A DNA stretch of 16,359 nt, from the NCBI GenBank assembly GCA_030695685.1, contig JAUYPT010000099.1:1-16359 (forward strand), written 5' to 3'. The stretch's first letter is position 1. Each line of letters starts with the position of its first letter. The notes under the pieces were generated by a model. The model was not told the DNA's origin. It did no database searches and saw only the letters and a program-made list of their open reading frames with translations. The translations under genes were made by a program, and so were the position numbers. Shown in pieces: positions 8,874-15,786 of this stretch. The DNA is from Nanobdellota archaeon. Lineage in GTDB: Archaea; Nanobdellota; Nanobdellia; Woesearchaeales; GW2011-AR9.

Positions 8874-8874
8874 A

Positions 8875-9162
8875 ATGATCACCAAAGAAGAATTGATTGA
8901 ACACGTCTTTAAGAAATATGAAGATCCCGAATTGATGATTGACGTTTGGACACTGAAGATCATTTACGACATTACAGTAGAAGACAATAAAGTAAAAATT
9001 CTGATGACTTTTACCTCTCCTCTTTGTCCGTATGGGCCGCAGATGGTCGAAGATTTGAAACGGATGATTAAGGAGAAGGGAGTGGACGATGTAGAAATTA
9101 CTATTACTTTTGATCCGCCATGGAAGCCAAGCGATGAATTGCGGGAGATGCTGGGAGTTTAA
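8875..9162 (+). CDS. MIP18/DUF59-family Fe-S assembly factor, SufT-like
   Basis: A 95-aa protein of the MIP18 (DUF59) family, whose members (SufT, PaaD, Cia2) help mature or target Fe-S proteins. The family signature is visible as DPELMIDVWTLKIIYDI near residue 17, followed by LMTFTSPLCPYGPQM with the conserved Cys51 and a C-terminal VEITITFDPPWKPSDEL. A ribosome site (agagg) sits in the tail of the endonuclease gene. The location just after the suf genes supports a SufT-like role. Family assignment is secure; the precise job (carrier or targeting factor) is inferred. Confidence 0.9.
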   Translation: MITKEELIEHVFKKYEDPELMIDVWTLKIIYDITVEDNKVKILMTFTSPLCPYGPQMVEDLKRMIKEKGVDDVEITITFDPPWKPSDELREMLGV

Positions 9163-9164
9163 TA

Positions 9165-9944
9165 ATGGAAAGTAAATTTCATATTGAATCTCTGGATGAT
9201 GGATTTAGATTGTATAATGTTCTTTATTGTAGAGAGTTGTATGTTGTGGATTGGAGTACGGAATTGTTGGATAATGGAAGAGCTCATACCCAAGACCGAT
9301 GGCTTAAATGGTTAAAATCAGACGAGAATGAAGATAAATGGCAATTAGCCAGCGGCCCTTTGTACTATGCTGTTTTATCGGCTTTGCATTATAATCGAAA
9401 AAATCATCCTGATAAGGAACAAAAAGAATTAATCCAGCAATGCCGAGCGATGCACGCTCAAGATTTCAAAGATCATTGGATGATTACATCAACGAGAGTA
9501 ATTTACACTCCTCAAGGAAAAGATAAACTTATTCATGATTATGGTTCTCAACAACAGCAGGAAATAGAATTAGATTTTGTCGGCCCTGATAAATATATCC
9601 GCAACTATTCTGGTTTAGAGCAGGAAGTAAATGCTTTACTTGGAACAAATAATGTAGAAGAAGTAGAACAGGTTTATCATGATTTAACCAGTAAAAAACC
9701 TTATTTAGGGAGAATGAACAACAAGCCTGATAGGGAAAGGCATCAGTCTTTAGCGCTTTGGGATAACTACTTTATCATCTATACTAACCGCTTCATCGAC
9801 GACAATTGTAGGCTTGCTCGCGGAGTGGTTGTACATCCTGCCAATGAATTTTATCAGAAATCAACGATGAGAGGAGCATTATCTCTTGTCGGCGATGCTG
9901 GAAATCTGTCGCTCGCTGACTCAGGTAATGTAAGCCTTAAATGA
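9165..9944 (+). CDS. Hypothetical protein with Ser/Leu-rich C-terminal tail
   Basis: A 259-aa soluble protein I do not recognise. It begins two bases after the sufT stop and uses a gggag ribosome site, so it is co-transcribed with the suf genes. There is no signal peptide or membrane segment; the body is rich in aromatic and charged residues (LYVVDWSTELL; HDYGSQQQQEIELDFVG; LWDNYFIIYTNRFIDD). The last 24 residues (236-259) form a repetitive tail, GALSLVGDAGNLSLADSG, which closely resembles the tail of the unrelated-looking protein at 14806-15330. The tail may be a sorting, binding or assembly signal shared by several proteins. No function is assigned. Its stop overlaps the ribosome site (gaggg) of the next gene. 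Confidence 0.75.
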   Translation: MESKFHIESLDDGFRLYNVLYCRELYVVDWSTELLDNGRAHTQDRWLKWLKSDENEDKWQLASGPLYYAVLSALHYNRKNHPDKEQKELIQQCRAMHAQDFKDHWMITSTRVIYTPQGKDKLIHDYGSQQQQEIELDFVGPDKYIRNYSGLEQEVNALLGTNNVEEVEQVYHDLTSKKPYLGRMNNKPDRERHQSLALWDNYFIIYTNRFIDDNCRLARGVVVHPANEFYQKSTMRGALSLVGDAGNLSLADSGNVSLK

Positions 9945-9951
9945 GGGAACA

Positions 9952-11097
9952 ATGAAACCAATCTACCTCGACCATGCCGCCGGAACTGTAATCCACCCTG
10001 AAGTACAAGAAATCATCAGTCAAGAAATCATCGGCAATCCCAGCAGCATTCATGATGCCGGGCTGAAAGCAAAAGAACTATTGGAAAAATCAAGGGAAAA
10101 AGTAAAAAATATCATCAATGCTCAAAAACCATCGGAAATCATCTTCACCGCCAGTGGCACCGAAAGCATTAATCTCGCTATTCAAGGAATCGCCAGAGCC
10201 AATACAAGAAAAGGCAATCACATCATCACTTCTAAAATTGAACACGATGCGGTCTTGGAAACCTGCCGTTATTTGGAGAAGGAAGAAGGATTTACTGTAA
10301 CCTATCTTAATGTTGATACTGATGGCTTTGTAAATCCACTGGATGTGGAAAAAGCAATAACTTCCAAAACTATTCTGATCACGATCATGTACGCCAATAA
10401 TGAGATTGGAACGATCCAAGATATCGCTGCCATCGGGAAAATTGCCAGAAAAAATAATATCTATTTTCACACTGATGCCTGTCAGGCTGGAAGTATTTTG
10501 GACATTGATGTTACTACATTAAACGTTGATCTGATGACCTTAAATGGTAATAAAATTTCCGGACCTTCCGGTGTAGGACTGCTCTACATTAAAGACGGTG
10601 TTACAATTCATCCTCTTCTTCATGGCGGAAAGCAGGAATTTGGGCTGCGAAGCGGAACTGAAAATGTCGCTGCAATTGCTGGATTTGCCAAAGCATTGCA
10701 ATTAGCGCAGTTAGAGAAGGAAACAGAAAACCAACGATTAGAAAAATTACAGCAAAAATTAATTTCTGGTTTAATCAAGAAAATACCGGGTTGTTCTTTA
10801 AATGGCCATTCGAAGAAACGTCTTCCTCAGAATGTGAATATGACCTTCCCTGGTGTTGATGCCGAACAAGTTATCCGCCATCTTAATCAGGAGAGTATTT
10901 ATGTTTCATCTGGCAGCGCCTGTACAGCACGTTCAGTAAAACTAAGCCATGTTCTCGAAGCCATGGGTATTGTAACGACCGGTGCCATCCGATTTACCGT
11001 AGGACGAGAAACAAAAGAAGATGATGTTGATGCTGTCCTTCAGATTCTTCCGCCTATAATCCAAACCTTACGGGAGGTTTCGCAGATAGTTATTTAA
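9952..11097 (+). CDS. Cysteine desulfurase, NifS/IscS type (class I)
   Basis: A 381-aa PLP enzyme releasing sulfur from cysteine, clearly different from the SufS above. Motifs are IYLDHAAGT at the start, FTASGTESINLAI, the histidine-containing SKIEHDAVLETC, cofactor-binding HTDACQAGS, Schiff-base Lys201 (LNGNKISGPSGVG), GTENVAAIAG, and catalytic Cys324 in the long flexible group I loop (SSGSACTARSVKLSHVL). The long loop is what lets IscS/NifS serve many acceptors. It may supply sulfur for tRNA thiolation or another pathway while SufS serves SufU; that division is an inference. Whether it should be called iscS or nifS cannot be settled here. The ribosome site gaggg lies 5 nt before the ATG. 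Confidence 0.94.
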   Translation: MKPIYLDHAAGTVIHPEVQEIISQEIIGNPSSIHDAGLKAKELLEKSREKVKNIINAQKPSEIIFTASGTESINLAIQGIARANTRKGNHIITSKIEHDAVLETCRYLEKEEGFTVTYLNVDTDGFVNPLDVEKAITSKTILITIMYANNEIGTIQDIAAIGKIARKNNIYFHTDACQAGSILDIDVTTLNVDLMTLNGNKISGPSGVGLLYIKDGVTIHPLLHGGKQEFGLRSGTENVAAIAGFAKALQLAQLEKETENQRLEKLQQKLISGLIKKIPGCSLNGHSKKRLPQNVNMTFPGVDAEQVIRHLNQESIYVSSGSACTARSVKLSHVLEAMGIVTTGAIRFTVGRETKEDDVDAVLQILPPIIQTLREVSQIVI

Positions 11098-11117
11098 TCT
11101 TCTCTGCAGTACAAACA

Positions 11118-11483
11118 ATGATGACTATTCCACTAAAACAGCCGCAGGAAATTGAAGTCTGGTATGTTCTCCCTGCCGTTCGCCGGGAATTAGTGCTCGC
11201 CTTGCAGGAGCAGGGATTAAACCAGAAAGCAATCGCTCAGCTCTTAAATATTACCGAACCGGCAGTGTCGCAGTATTGCAACGATAAGCGGGGCAAAGAA
11301 ATTACGTTTACTCCAATTGTAAAATCCTATATTAAACAATCTGCGCAAAAAATAACTAATCCTCAAAGTGCGTACCATCAGATTCAGCAGATTACTTATT
11401 TTATGAAAGAAACAAAAGCGCTCTGTAAAATCCATATGGCTATCGAAAGCGGCCTGCAAGGCTGTGATCTTTGTTATAAGTAA
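11118..11483 (+). CDS. COG2522-like archaeal HTH regulator with cysteine-rich tail
   Basis: A 121-aa predicted transcription regulator. The N-terminal EIEVWYVLPAVRRELVLAL is characteristic of archaeal COG2522 proteins, and residues about 30-57 form an XRE-like helix-turn-helix (GLNQKAIAQLLNITEPAVSQYC). The C-terminus has Cys103-x2-His106-x9-Cys116-x2-Cys119, a set of ligands that could hold an Fe-S cluster or a metal. Cys54 lies at the end of the HTH. It starts 20 nt after the desulfurase gene, with a second ATG three bases later (11121). Encoded in the suf operon, it is a candidate sensor of Fe-S status that controls the operon, by analogy with IscR and SufR in bacteria, to which it is not homologous as far as can be seen. 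Confidence 0.85.
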   Translation: MMTIPLKQPQEIEVWYVLPAVRRELVLALQEQGLNQKAIAQLLNITEPAVSQYCNDKRGKEITFTPIVKSYIKQSAQKITNPQSAYHQIQQITYFMKETKALCKIHMAIESGLQGCDLCYK

Positions 11484-11496
11484 TGGGGAAAGTTCA

Positions 11497-11778
11497 ATGA
11501 CTATTGAAATATATAAAGGATTTCTCTGGATTCATGGTAATTATGGTTATTTAGAAGAGCTTCTTGCCAGCGAAGAAATTGTTGGGCCAGTAGAAACGAT
11601 TACTGTTAAAAAGAAAGATATTATTTTACGAGGAACTGCTATTGAGCGGGCAAACAACGAAGCCTTAAAAATTGCCATGCAGAAAAAATACCCTATTATT
11701 ATCTACGATGAAGAGAAATGGCATGCTGTTGAAGGAGTTGGTCAATACAGATTTAGGTTTTATGATGTTGTTATCTAG
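11497..11778 (+). CDS. Small hypothetical protein, last gene of the suf operon
   Basis: A 93-aa protein with no family I recognise. Its predicted alternation of strands and helices (IEIYKGFLWIHGNYGYLEELL; VETITVKKKDIILRGTAIERA; YPIIIYDEEKW) suggests a compact alpha/beta fold. The ATG at 11497 was chosen because a ggggaa ribosome site sits 7 nt upstream, just after the stop of the HTH gene. An earlier in-frame ATG (11464) would lie inside that gene and add 11 residues. It has no cysteines or obvious metal ligands. Transcription probably ends in the palindromes just downstream. Confidence 0.7.
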   Translation: MTIEIYKGFLWIHGNYGYLEELLASEEIVGPVETITVKKKDIILRGTAIERANNEALKIAMQKKYPIIIYDEEKWHAVEGVGQYRFRFYDVVI

Positions 11779-11780
11779 AA

Positions 11781-11848
11781 GCTGAGCTTTCCACTCGTGT
11801 GTTCACGAGTGGTTGACATTGAGATAAATATCAATTGGAAAGCTCAGC
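11781..11848. repeat. Nested palindrome A, three-way-junction shape
   Basis: A perfect 12-bp outer stem (gctgagctttcc at 11781-11792 with ggaaagctcagc at 11837-11848) encloses a second perfect hairpin (ccactcgtg, loop tgtt, cacgagtgg; 11791-11812, sharing the two C bases) and a weaker AT-rich hairpin (attga at 11818-11822 with tcaat at 11831-11835). It starts 2 nt after the last operon gene and can form a cruciform or an RNA three-way junction. Confidence 0.7.
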
Positions 11849-11920
11849 GTCAGAAATTCGACCCGAGCGAAGCGAGCATGCCGCTGGTCTATTGACCAGC
11901 GGTGGTCGAATTTCTTTGAC
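11849..11920. repeat. Nested palindrome B with internal 9-bp hairpin
   Basis: A perfect 12-bp outer stem (agaaattcgacc at 11852-11863 with ggtcgaatttct at 11904-11915) is extended by gtc/gac past a small bulge. It encloses a perfect 9-bp hairpin (ccgctggtc, loop tatt, gaccagcgg; 11881-11902). The unpaired 17 nt between them hold cgagcgaagcgagc, a GAGCGAAGCGAG-type motif seen in repeated sequences of other genomes. It directly follows palindrome A. Confidence 0.7.
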
Positions 11921-11930
11921 TTTTTATTTT
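11904..11930 (+). terminator. Possible terminator of the suf operon
   Basis: The 3' arm of palindrome B is followed by a T-rich run (tttttatttt at 11921-11930), the usual archaeal termination signal. It lies between convergent genes, where the plus-strand operon needs to stop, and overlaps the end of the minus-strand gene. Confidence 0.45.
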
Positions 11931-12334
11931 CTTGGTGGTATAGCTTTCTTCTTTAATTCGCTGTAGACCATCTTATAAAGAGCTTTCATCTCTGAATAAT
12001 TGAGAGGCCGTTCCAGATAAGATACATCTATTTCTCCTTTATCAGTAAAATCGAAGACTGCTCCCATAGTTTGAGGTGAACTTTCTATTTTTGTCCTAAT
12101 CCCAAGAGATTCATATTCATTTTGAAAATCATTGTTTTCATAATATTCACCAACAATGGTTTGTGCAAGTTGATCTAAATTATAAATATCTTGTTGTTCG
12201 TAATTTTCATCAAATACTTCACCCTGAGGAGGAGAACATGTATAACGAGTAAGTTGGTAATACTCTCTGTCTCTTCTCGTCTCAGTAAAACAGTCTTCAA
12301 CAACAATGACATTATAAATAGTCTTTTTTCCCAT
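11924..12334 (-). CDS. Hypothetical acidic protein
   Basis: A 136-aa protein of unknown function, minus strand, convergent with the suf operon. It starts MGKKTIYNVIVVEDCF and is acidic through the middle (DENYEQQDIYNLDQLAQ; EYYENNDFQNEYESLG), with a basic C-terminal tail (KKKAIPPRK). There is no signal peptide or transmembrane segment. A weak TATA-like stretch (gatttattctt on the minus strand, 12350-12360) lies about 20 nt upstream, so it may have its own promoter in the 76-nt gap after the ATPase gene. The frame is intact from ATG to stop. I cannot assign a family. Confidence 0.65.
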   Translation of the reverse strand: MGKKTIYNVIVVEDCFTETRRDREYYQLTRYTCSPPQGEVFDENYEQQDIYNLDQLAQTIVGEYYENNDFQNEYESLGIRTKIESSPQTMGAVFDFTDKGEIDVSYLERPLNYSEMKALYKMVYSELKKKAIPPRK

Positions 12335-12410
12335 AATCTTTACCTAAATAAGAATAAATCTTAATGCTTACTTTTTAAAACTTTCTAAGATAATATTTAA
12401 CAATTAAAAA

Positions 12411-14708
12411 CTACATCCTTTTCTTCTTTGCTTCTTTCTTGAGCCACTCTTTATATTCAAACAGGATGCGGGCATTATCTAATTTTCCTGTCTTGGTCAG
12501 CATTTGATCGGAAATCATATGGAATTGGTCATTCGCCTTAATCACAAAATCAGACTCTAAAATAGCGGGGTCATTATTTTCTAAAGAAACATCGACAATT
12601 GCCTGTTTGCACTGCGCCCGCAGCTGGATATTATTCCATAATGCATCCCAGTCACCAACAAATTCTTTAATTCTTCCAGCCATTGTCTTTAAAATTTCAG
12701 AATTGCCATTAATCAAATCATCCGTTAATTCCAGTTGATCTGTTTGAGCATTGTAAACCATTAAATCAACAAAGGCATTTTCTGCCAGCGGATCATTTTC
12801 CCATTCTTTGCGCACTTCAGTAATCCGTAATACTCTCTTTATTTTTTTCAGCCCGGAAACGACAGGATTAGTGGTAACAATAATGTCAATCGCTTTGAAC
12901 GACGTTTTGGGCACGCCGATGTCATTGACAACCCGGTCATAAACACCGTACGGCGAATCGGCATGAATCGTTCCGGCAACAACGTTGGCAGCTGCGCCGA
13001 CGCGCATGGCTTCAAATAAGGCGATCGCTTCTTTACTTCGAACTTCTCCAATAAAGAGCGCAGAATCTCCCAGCCTCAGCGTAGAACGAATGCCGATAGA
13101 GGCATCTACTTCGGACCCCGGAGCTGATAAGGCAGAGGCTACTTTTAACGATTCAATATTATACCCAGATGTCCGCAGCGCTTCCTGCGGCAGTTCAAAT
13201 GTGTCTTCAACCGTAATAATCCGTGCCTTACGCATGATTTCAACGAGGAATGATCCTAATAATGATGTTTTTCCAGAACTCCGTGTACCAGCAACGAGTA
13301 AGGTAGCATTATTATCAATCAAAAAACTGAGCAGCCCTGCTGCCAATGCATTCATATATCCTATTTTCGGCTGCATGTATAATGGGAATGTCCAGGGATA
13401 ATCCCGATGGCGCCGGAACGAAAATGCTAAGCCGCTGGGATTTAATGGAGCGGTGAGCGCGGCCACCCTGGAACTAAATCCGGGAACTTTTAATTCTGTA
13501 TCCAAAATAGGGTTTGCTTCGTCGAGCGGCCTGCCGGAAATTAACCGTAATTTTGTAGCCCAGCTTTCTGCTTCTAATGTGGTTGGATAAATATTGGTGT
13601 AACAATCACCATAATCCTGATGGACAATAAAAATTGGCAATTCTCCATTCGGTGAATTCACATTCACATCCTGCACTTTAGGATCGGCAAGAAGCAGTTC
13701 GATTAAACCGAAGCCGACAGTATACCGTAATAACGCCTGGGCAAGCTGATCAACTTTTTCTTCCCGCAGCTGTAAGCCGCGCTGTGTCATCAGGTCAGTT
13801 AACAGATCTTTGCCAATGCTCAAAAAGACTTCCCGCATCCGCTGCGGATCCACAAATTCTTCTCTCGTGGGCTTATGCTCTGCCATAATTCGCTTGGCAT
13901 CATCAAGAAGCTCATATATTTCTTCCGTAAACCGAAATTCCGGCGGTGTTAAATGGTATAATACTCTGATGTTGTCTGCAAATTTGAATATATTTACTTC
14001 GCATTGGTCTTCACCAAAGTCAAAACTATAGCTATCTGCCAGCTCTCCATCCGGAAATTCGGTCAGCAGTTTTGTGTACATGAAATCCGGTCTCGTGAGG
14101 GGATGAAAAACAATGTTGTATATCTGCCGCTCTCCTAATTTGTACTCTTCCGTATGAGGAAGAAGCATGGTGATGATTGGAAGCTGTTCAATTACTTGCA
14201 GTGCCTGCTGCAGAATTTGTACAAAATGATTCTGAGATTGGGAATGGCGCCGGTCAATAAGGCGCTCTAATTTTACTTTCTCATGGCGTTCCAGCCGTTT
14301 TAAAGACACAAATGCGGCAAAAGGATCTTCTTTTAATTTTTTGGAGATTAAAAGTTGAAATTGGGCATAACTGCCTCGAATGTAGCGTTCCTGTTCCGGA
14401 TCCGTAATAATTTCAGAATACAGGTACCGATCATCCTGGTTTAATTTTTTGTATACCATAGCCAGTTCAGTAAGCAGCTTCACTTGGCTGTAATCATATT
14501 CATATCCCCGAAGATTAGAAAGAATTATTGTTGTAATGCCATTATTCCGCAGCAGCAAGTCAATCACTTTGGCCATGCAGATCTCGCTGTATTCGATAGA
14601 TGGCGGAAAGCTGCATTTTTCGGTGTAAATTTTAAGAACTTTATTTTCTCCTTCGTGATACGTTTCGTAGTCAAAACAAGCTTTATTGGTATCAATCATC
14701 TTTTTCAC
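12411..14708 (-). CDS. Type II/IV secretion-system ATPase, archaeal GspE/FlaI-like
   Basis: A 765-aa hexameric secretion-type ATPase that would power an archaeal pilus, archaellum-like or secretion machine at the inner face of the membrane. The catalytic half shows Walker A at residues 474-481 (GTRSSGKT), an Asp box (IITVEDTFELP), an atypical Walker B (LFIGEVRSKEA) and a His box (GTIHADSPYGVYDR). Before it is the usual N2-type domain (YTVGFGLIELLLADPKVQDVNVNSP; LRLISGRPLDEANPILD). About 300 further N-terminal residues and ~120 C-terminal residues extend beyond a FlaI core. The start is the GTG at 14708, about 27 nt from a TATA-like box; an ATG at 14699 is the alternative. No polytopic membrane partner (GspF/FlaJ) is encoded beside it in this window. 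Confidence 0.9.
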   Translation of the reverse strand: MKKMIDTNKACFDYETYHEGENKVLKIYTEKCSFPPSIEYSEICMAKVIDLLLRNNGITTIILSNLRGYEYDYSQVKLLTELAMVYKKLNQDDRYLYSEIITDPEQERYIRGSYAQFQLLISKKLKEDPFAAFVSLKRLERHEKVKLERLIDRRHSQSQNHFVQILQQALQVIEQLPIITMLLPHTEEYKLGERQIYNIVFHPLTRPDFMYTKLLTEFPDGELADSYSFDFGEDQCEVNIFKFADNIRVLYHLTPPEFRFTEEIYELLDDAKRIMAEHKPTREEFVDPQRMREVFLSIGKDLLTDLMTQRGLQLREEKVDQLAQALLRYTVGFGLIELLLADPKVQDVNVNSPNGELPIFIVHQDYGDCYTNIYPTTLEAESWATKLRLISGRPLDEANPILDTELKVPGFSSRVAALTAPLNPSGLAFSFRRHRDYPWTFPLYMQPKIGYMNALAAGLLSFLIDNNATLLVAGTRSSGKTSLLGSFLVEIMRKARIITVEDTFELPQEALRTSGYNIESLKVASALSAPGSEVDASIGIRSTLRLGDSALFIGEVRSKEAIALFEAMRVGAAANVVAGTIHADSPYGVYDRVVNDIGVPKTSFKAIDIIVTTNPVVSGLKKIKRVLRITEVRKEWENDPLAENAFVDLMVYNAQTDQLELTDDLINGNSEILKTMAGRIKEFVGDWDALWNNIQLRAQCKQAIVDVSLENNDPAILESDFVIKANDQFHMISDQMLTKTGKLDNARILFEYKEWLKKEAKKKRM

Positions 14709-14730
14709 GATTACAAGTGGCTTGAGGTTT

Positions 14731-14740
14731 ATTATATTTT
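14731..14740 (-). promoter_or_regulatory. TATA box of the secretion ATPase gene
   Basis: On the minus strand the sequence reads aaaatataat, centred about 27 nt before the GTG at 14708. The spacing predicts a leaderless transcript and supports the GTG over the ATG at 14699. Confidence 0.5.
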
Positions 14741-14773
14741 CTGTGCTTTATTTTTTACTCTATTTAGGACATA

Positions 14774-14786
14774 CTTTTATAAAATA
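14774..14786 (+). promoter_or_regulatory. TATA box of the 14806 gene (leaderless)
   Basis: cttttataaaata is centred about 26 nt before the ATG at 14806, with no ribosome site between them. With the minus-strand box it makes a 97-nt divergent promoter region (14709-14805). Confidence 0.6.
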
Positions 14787-14805
14787 AGTGCACCCTTAAG
14801 TTTTT

Positions 14806-15330
14806 ATGTTAGATCTTATTTCTATATTAATAAAAGATGATAAAATCCGCAGAGAGGGTGTTTTTGCCGGTGATGACGGAAAAAAACACCTTTCTAAGCT
14901 ACTGCAAGAAGTAGATAAAGATATAGATACTATTGGGATAGAACAATGGCAAAGGCAACATCAATTTGAACGGGATGAGAGCAGATGCATAACCGATGTA
15001 CGATATAGCAGAAAATTAGACCACTTTGTCCTTTTAGTGTCGCGCTGCTATGGTGAAGTCAATGGTTTGGAGATAAGTCATTGTTTTGATTTTTATTCTC
15101 TTCAGATAGTAGGAGATGTATTAAAAGAGAATAGTAAGGGGTGTGCCTATAGTAATGCTCGTAGTTATGGCTTTCCTCGTCGTAATCCTCTTAAAAAATA
15201 TTATGAGTTATTGGAAACAAAATGGTTCAAATATAATACTGCCGGCGCAGTGAGCCTGATTGATACTGGCAGTAAAGGGAATATCAGTCTCGCCAATAGC
15301 GGATCTTTATCAGAAACAGAAAAACAATGA
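14806..15330 (+). CDS. Hypothetical protein with the same C-terminal tail as the 9165 protein
   Basis: A 174-aa soluble protein of unknown family. The body is charged (FAGDDGKKHLSKLLQEVDKD; HQFERDESRCITDVRYS) and contains a possible strand-rich middle (FVLLVSRCYGEVNGLEISHCF). Residues 146-174 form a tail, AGAVSLIDTGSKGNISLANS, matching the tail of the protein at 9165-9944 (GALSL...GNLSLADSG) although the bodies do not look alike. The ATG is supported by a TATA box 26 nt upstream. The stop overlaps the next start (ATGA), so it is coupled to the zinc-finger gene that follows. Confidence 0.7.
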   Translation: MLDLISILIKDDKIRREGVFAGDDGKKHLSKLLQEVDKDIDTIGIEQWQRQHQFERDESRCITDVRYSRKLDHFVLLVSRCYGEVNGLEISHCFDFYSLQIVGDVLKENSKGCAYSNARSYGFPRRNPLKKYYELLETKWFKYNTAGAVSLIDTGSKGNISLANSGSLSETEKQ

Positions 15331-15457
15331 AACAACTGGGTCTTTTTACCGGTCAGATTAGTGAAGGAAGCAGATTCAATCCCTTTGGGCTCCATTTTCA
15401 AACGCCGGAAGAGTTGGAATTACTGTTGGATAGCGTAAATGTCGTTGACGTTGGCCT

Positions 15458-15465
15458 TTTTTATG
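15458..15465 (+). repeat. Left 8-bp direct repeat flanking the insertion
   Basis: tttttatg, identical to 15781-15788. The two copies bracket the hairpin element and look like a target-site duplication. Confidence 0.65.
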
Positions 15466-15645
15466 CAAAAATAGCCAGAAAACCATTGGCTAAAGCCAAT
15501 GTCCACAGAAAAATAATAATTTTTCTGGGACGCAAGAAGGACAAAGTCCTTCTGCGCAGAAGGGTGATATTTTCCCTTCTTGCGCTGAAAAAGTCATTGC
15601 TTTTTCGTGTGGATGAATGACGTAGTGTTTCTGGCTATTTTGCAT
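15463..15645. repeat. Element domain 1: 18-bp closing stem around five hairpins
   Basis: The closing stem pairs 15463-15481 (from atgcaaaaat) with 15628-15645 (to attttgcat): 18 bp with one bulged A. Inside are hairpins at 15484-15501 (cattggct/agccaatg), 15506-15527 (cagaaaaat, loop aata, atttttctg), 15535-15553 (agaaggac, loop aaa, gtccttct), 15554-15585 (gcgcagaaggg with cccttcttgcgc, one bulge) and 15587-15606 (gaaaaag/ctttttc). A long-range 6-bp stem (tccaca at 15502-15507 with tgtgga at 15608-15613) could close the last four into a sub-domain. Confidence 0.7.
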
Positions 15646-15648
15646 CCG

Positions 15649-15706
15649 CAAAAACGACAAAGATCGTTTTTGGGAGCAAAAAATGATATTATCATTTTTC
15701 CGCTCC
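15649..15706. repeat. Element domain 2: two adjacent hairpins
   Basis: The first hairpin is caaaaacga (15649-15657) paired with tcgtttttg (15664-15672), a perfect 9 bp around a 6-nt loop. The second pairs ggagc (15673-15677) with gctcc (15702-15706) and then aaaaatgat (15679-15687) with atcattttt (15691-15699) around a 3-nt loop. Confidence 0.7.
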
Positions 15707-15786
15707 TAAAAATGCGTAGTTTAGAAACCGTCTTTTTTCAAACCCCGTCCCTTTATGGTGGGGTAAGACGGTTTCACGCATTTTTA
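15707..15786. repeat. Element domain 3: three stacked stems
   Basis: taaaaatgcgt (15707-15717) pairs with acgcattttta (15776-15786), a perfect 11 bp. Inside it gaaaccgtctt (15724-15734) pairs with aagacggtttc (15765-15775), another perfect 11 bp. Inside that acccc (15742-15746) pairs with ggggt (15760-15764), extended by G-U pairs. The outer stem ends inside the right direct repeat. Confidence 0.7.

Noticed and set aside
11464..11496. Earlier ATG for the small protein at 11497
   Set aside because: It lies within the HTH gene; the later ATG has a ribosome site at the right distance.
12396..12406. A partial copy (ttaacaatt) of the suf promoter palindrome
   Set aside because: Only one half plus two bases match, in AT-rich sequence near the end of the ATPase gene; chance is a sufficient explanation.
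15465..15620. Read-through coding from the CHC2 gene into the hairpin element (about 51 extra residues)
   Set aside because: The sequence after Tyr46 is explained by inverted repeats, is Lys/Leu/Arg-rich and low-complexity, and breaks the DnaG-like alignment that resumes after the element.
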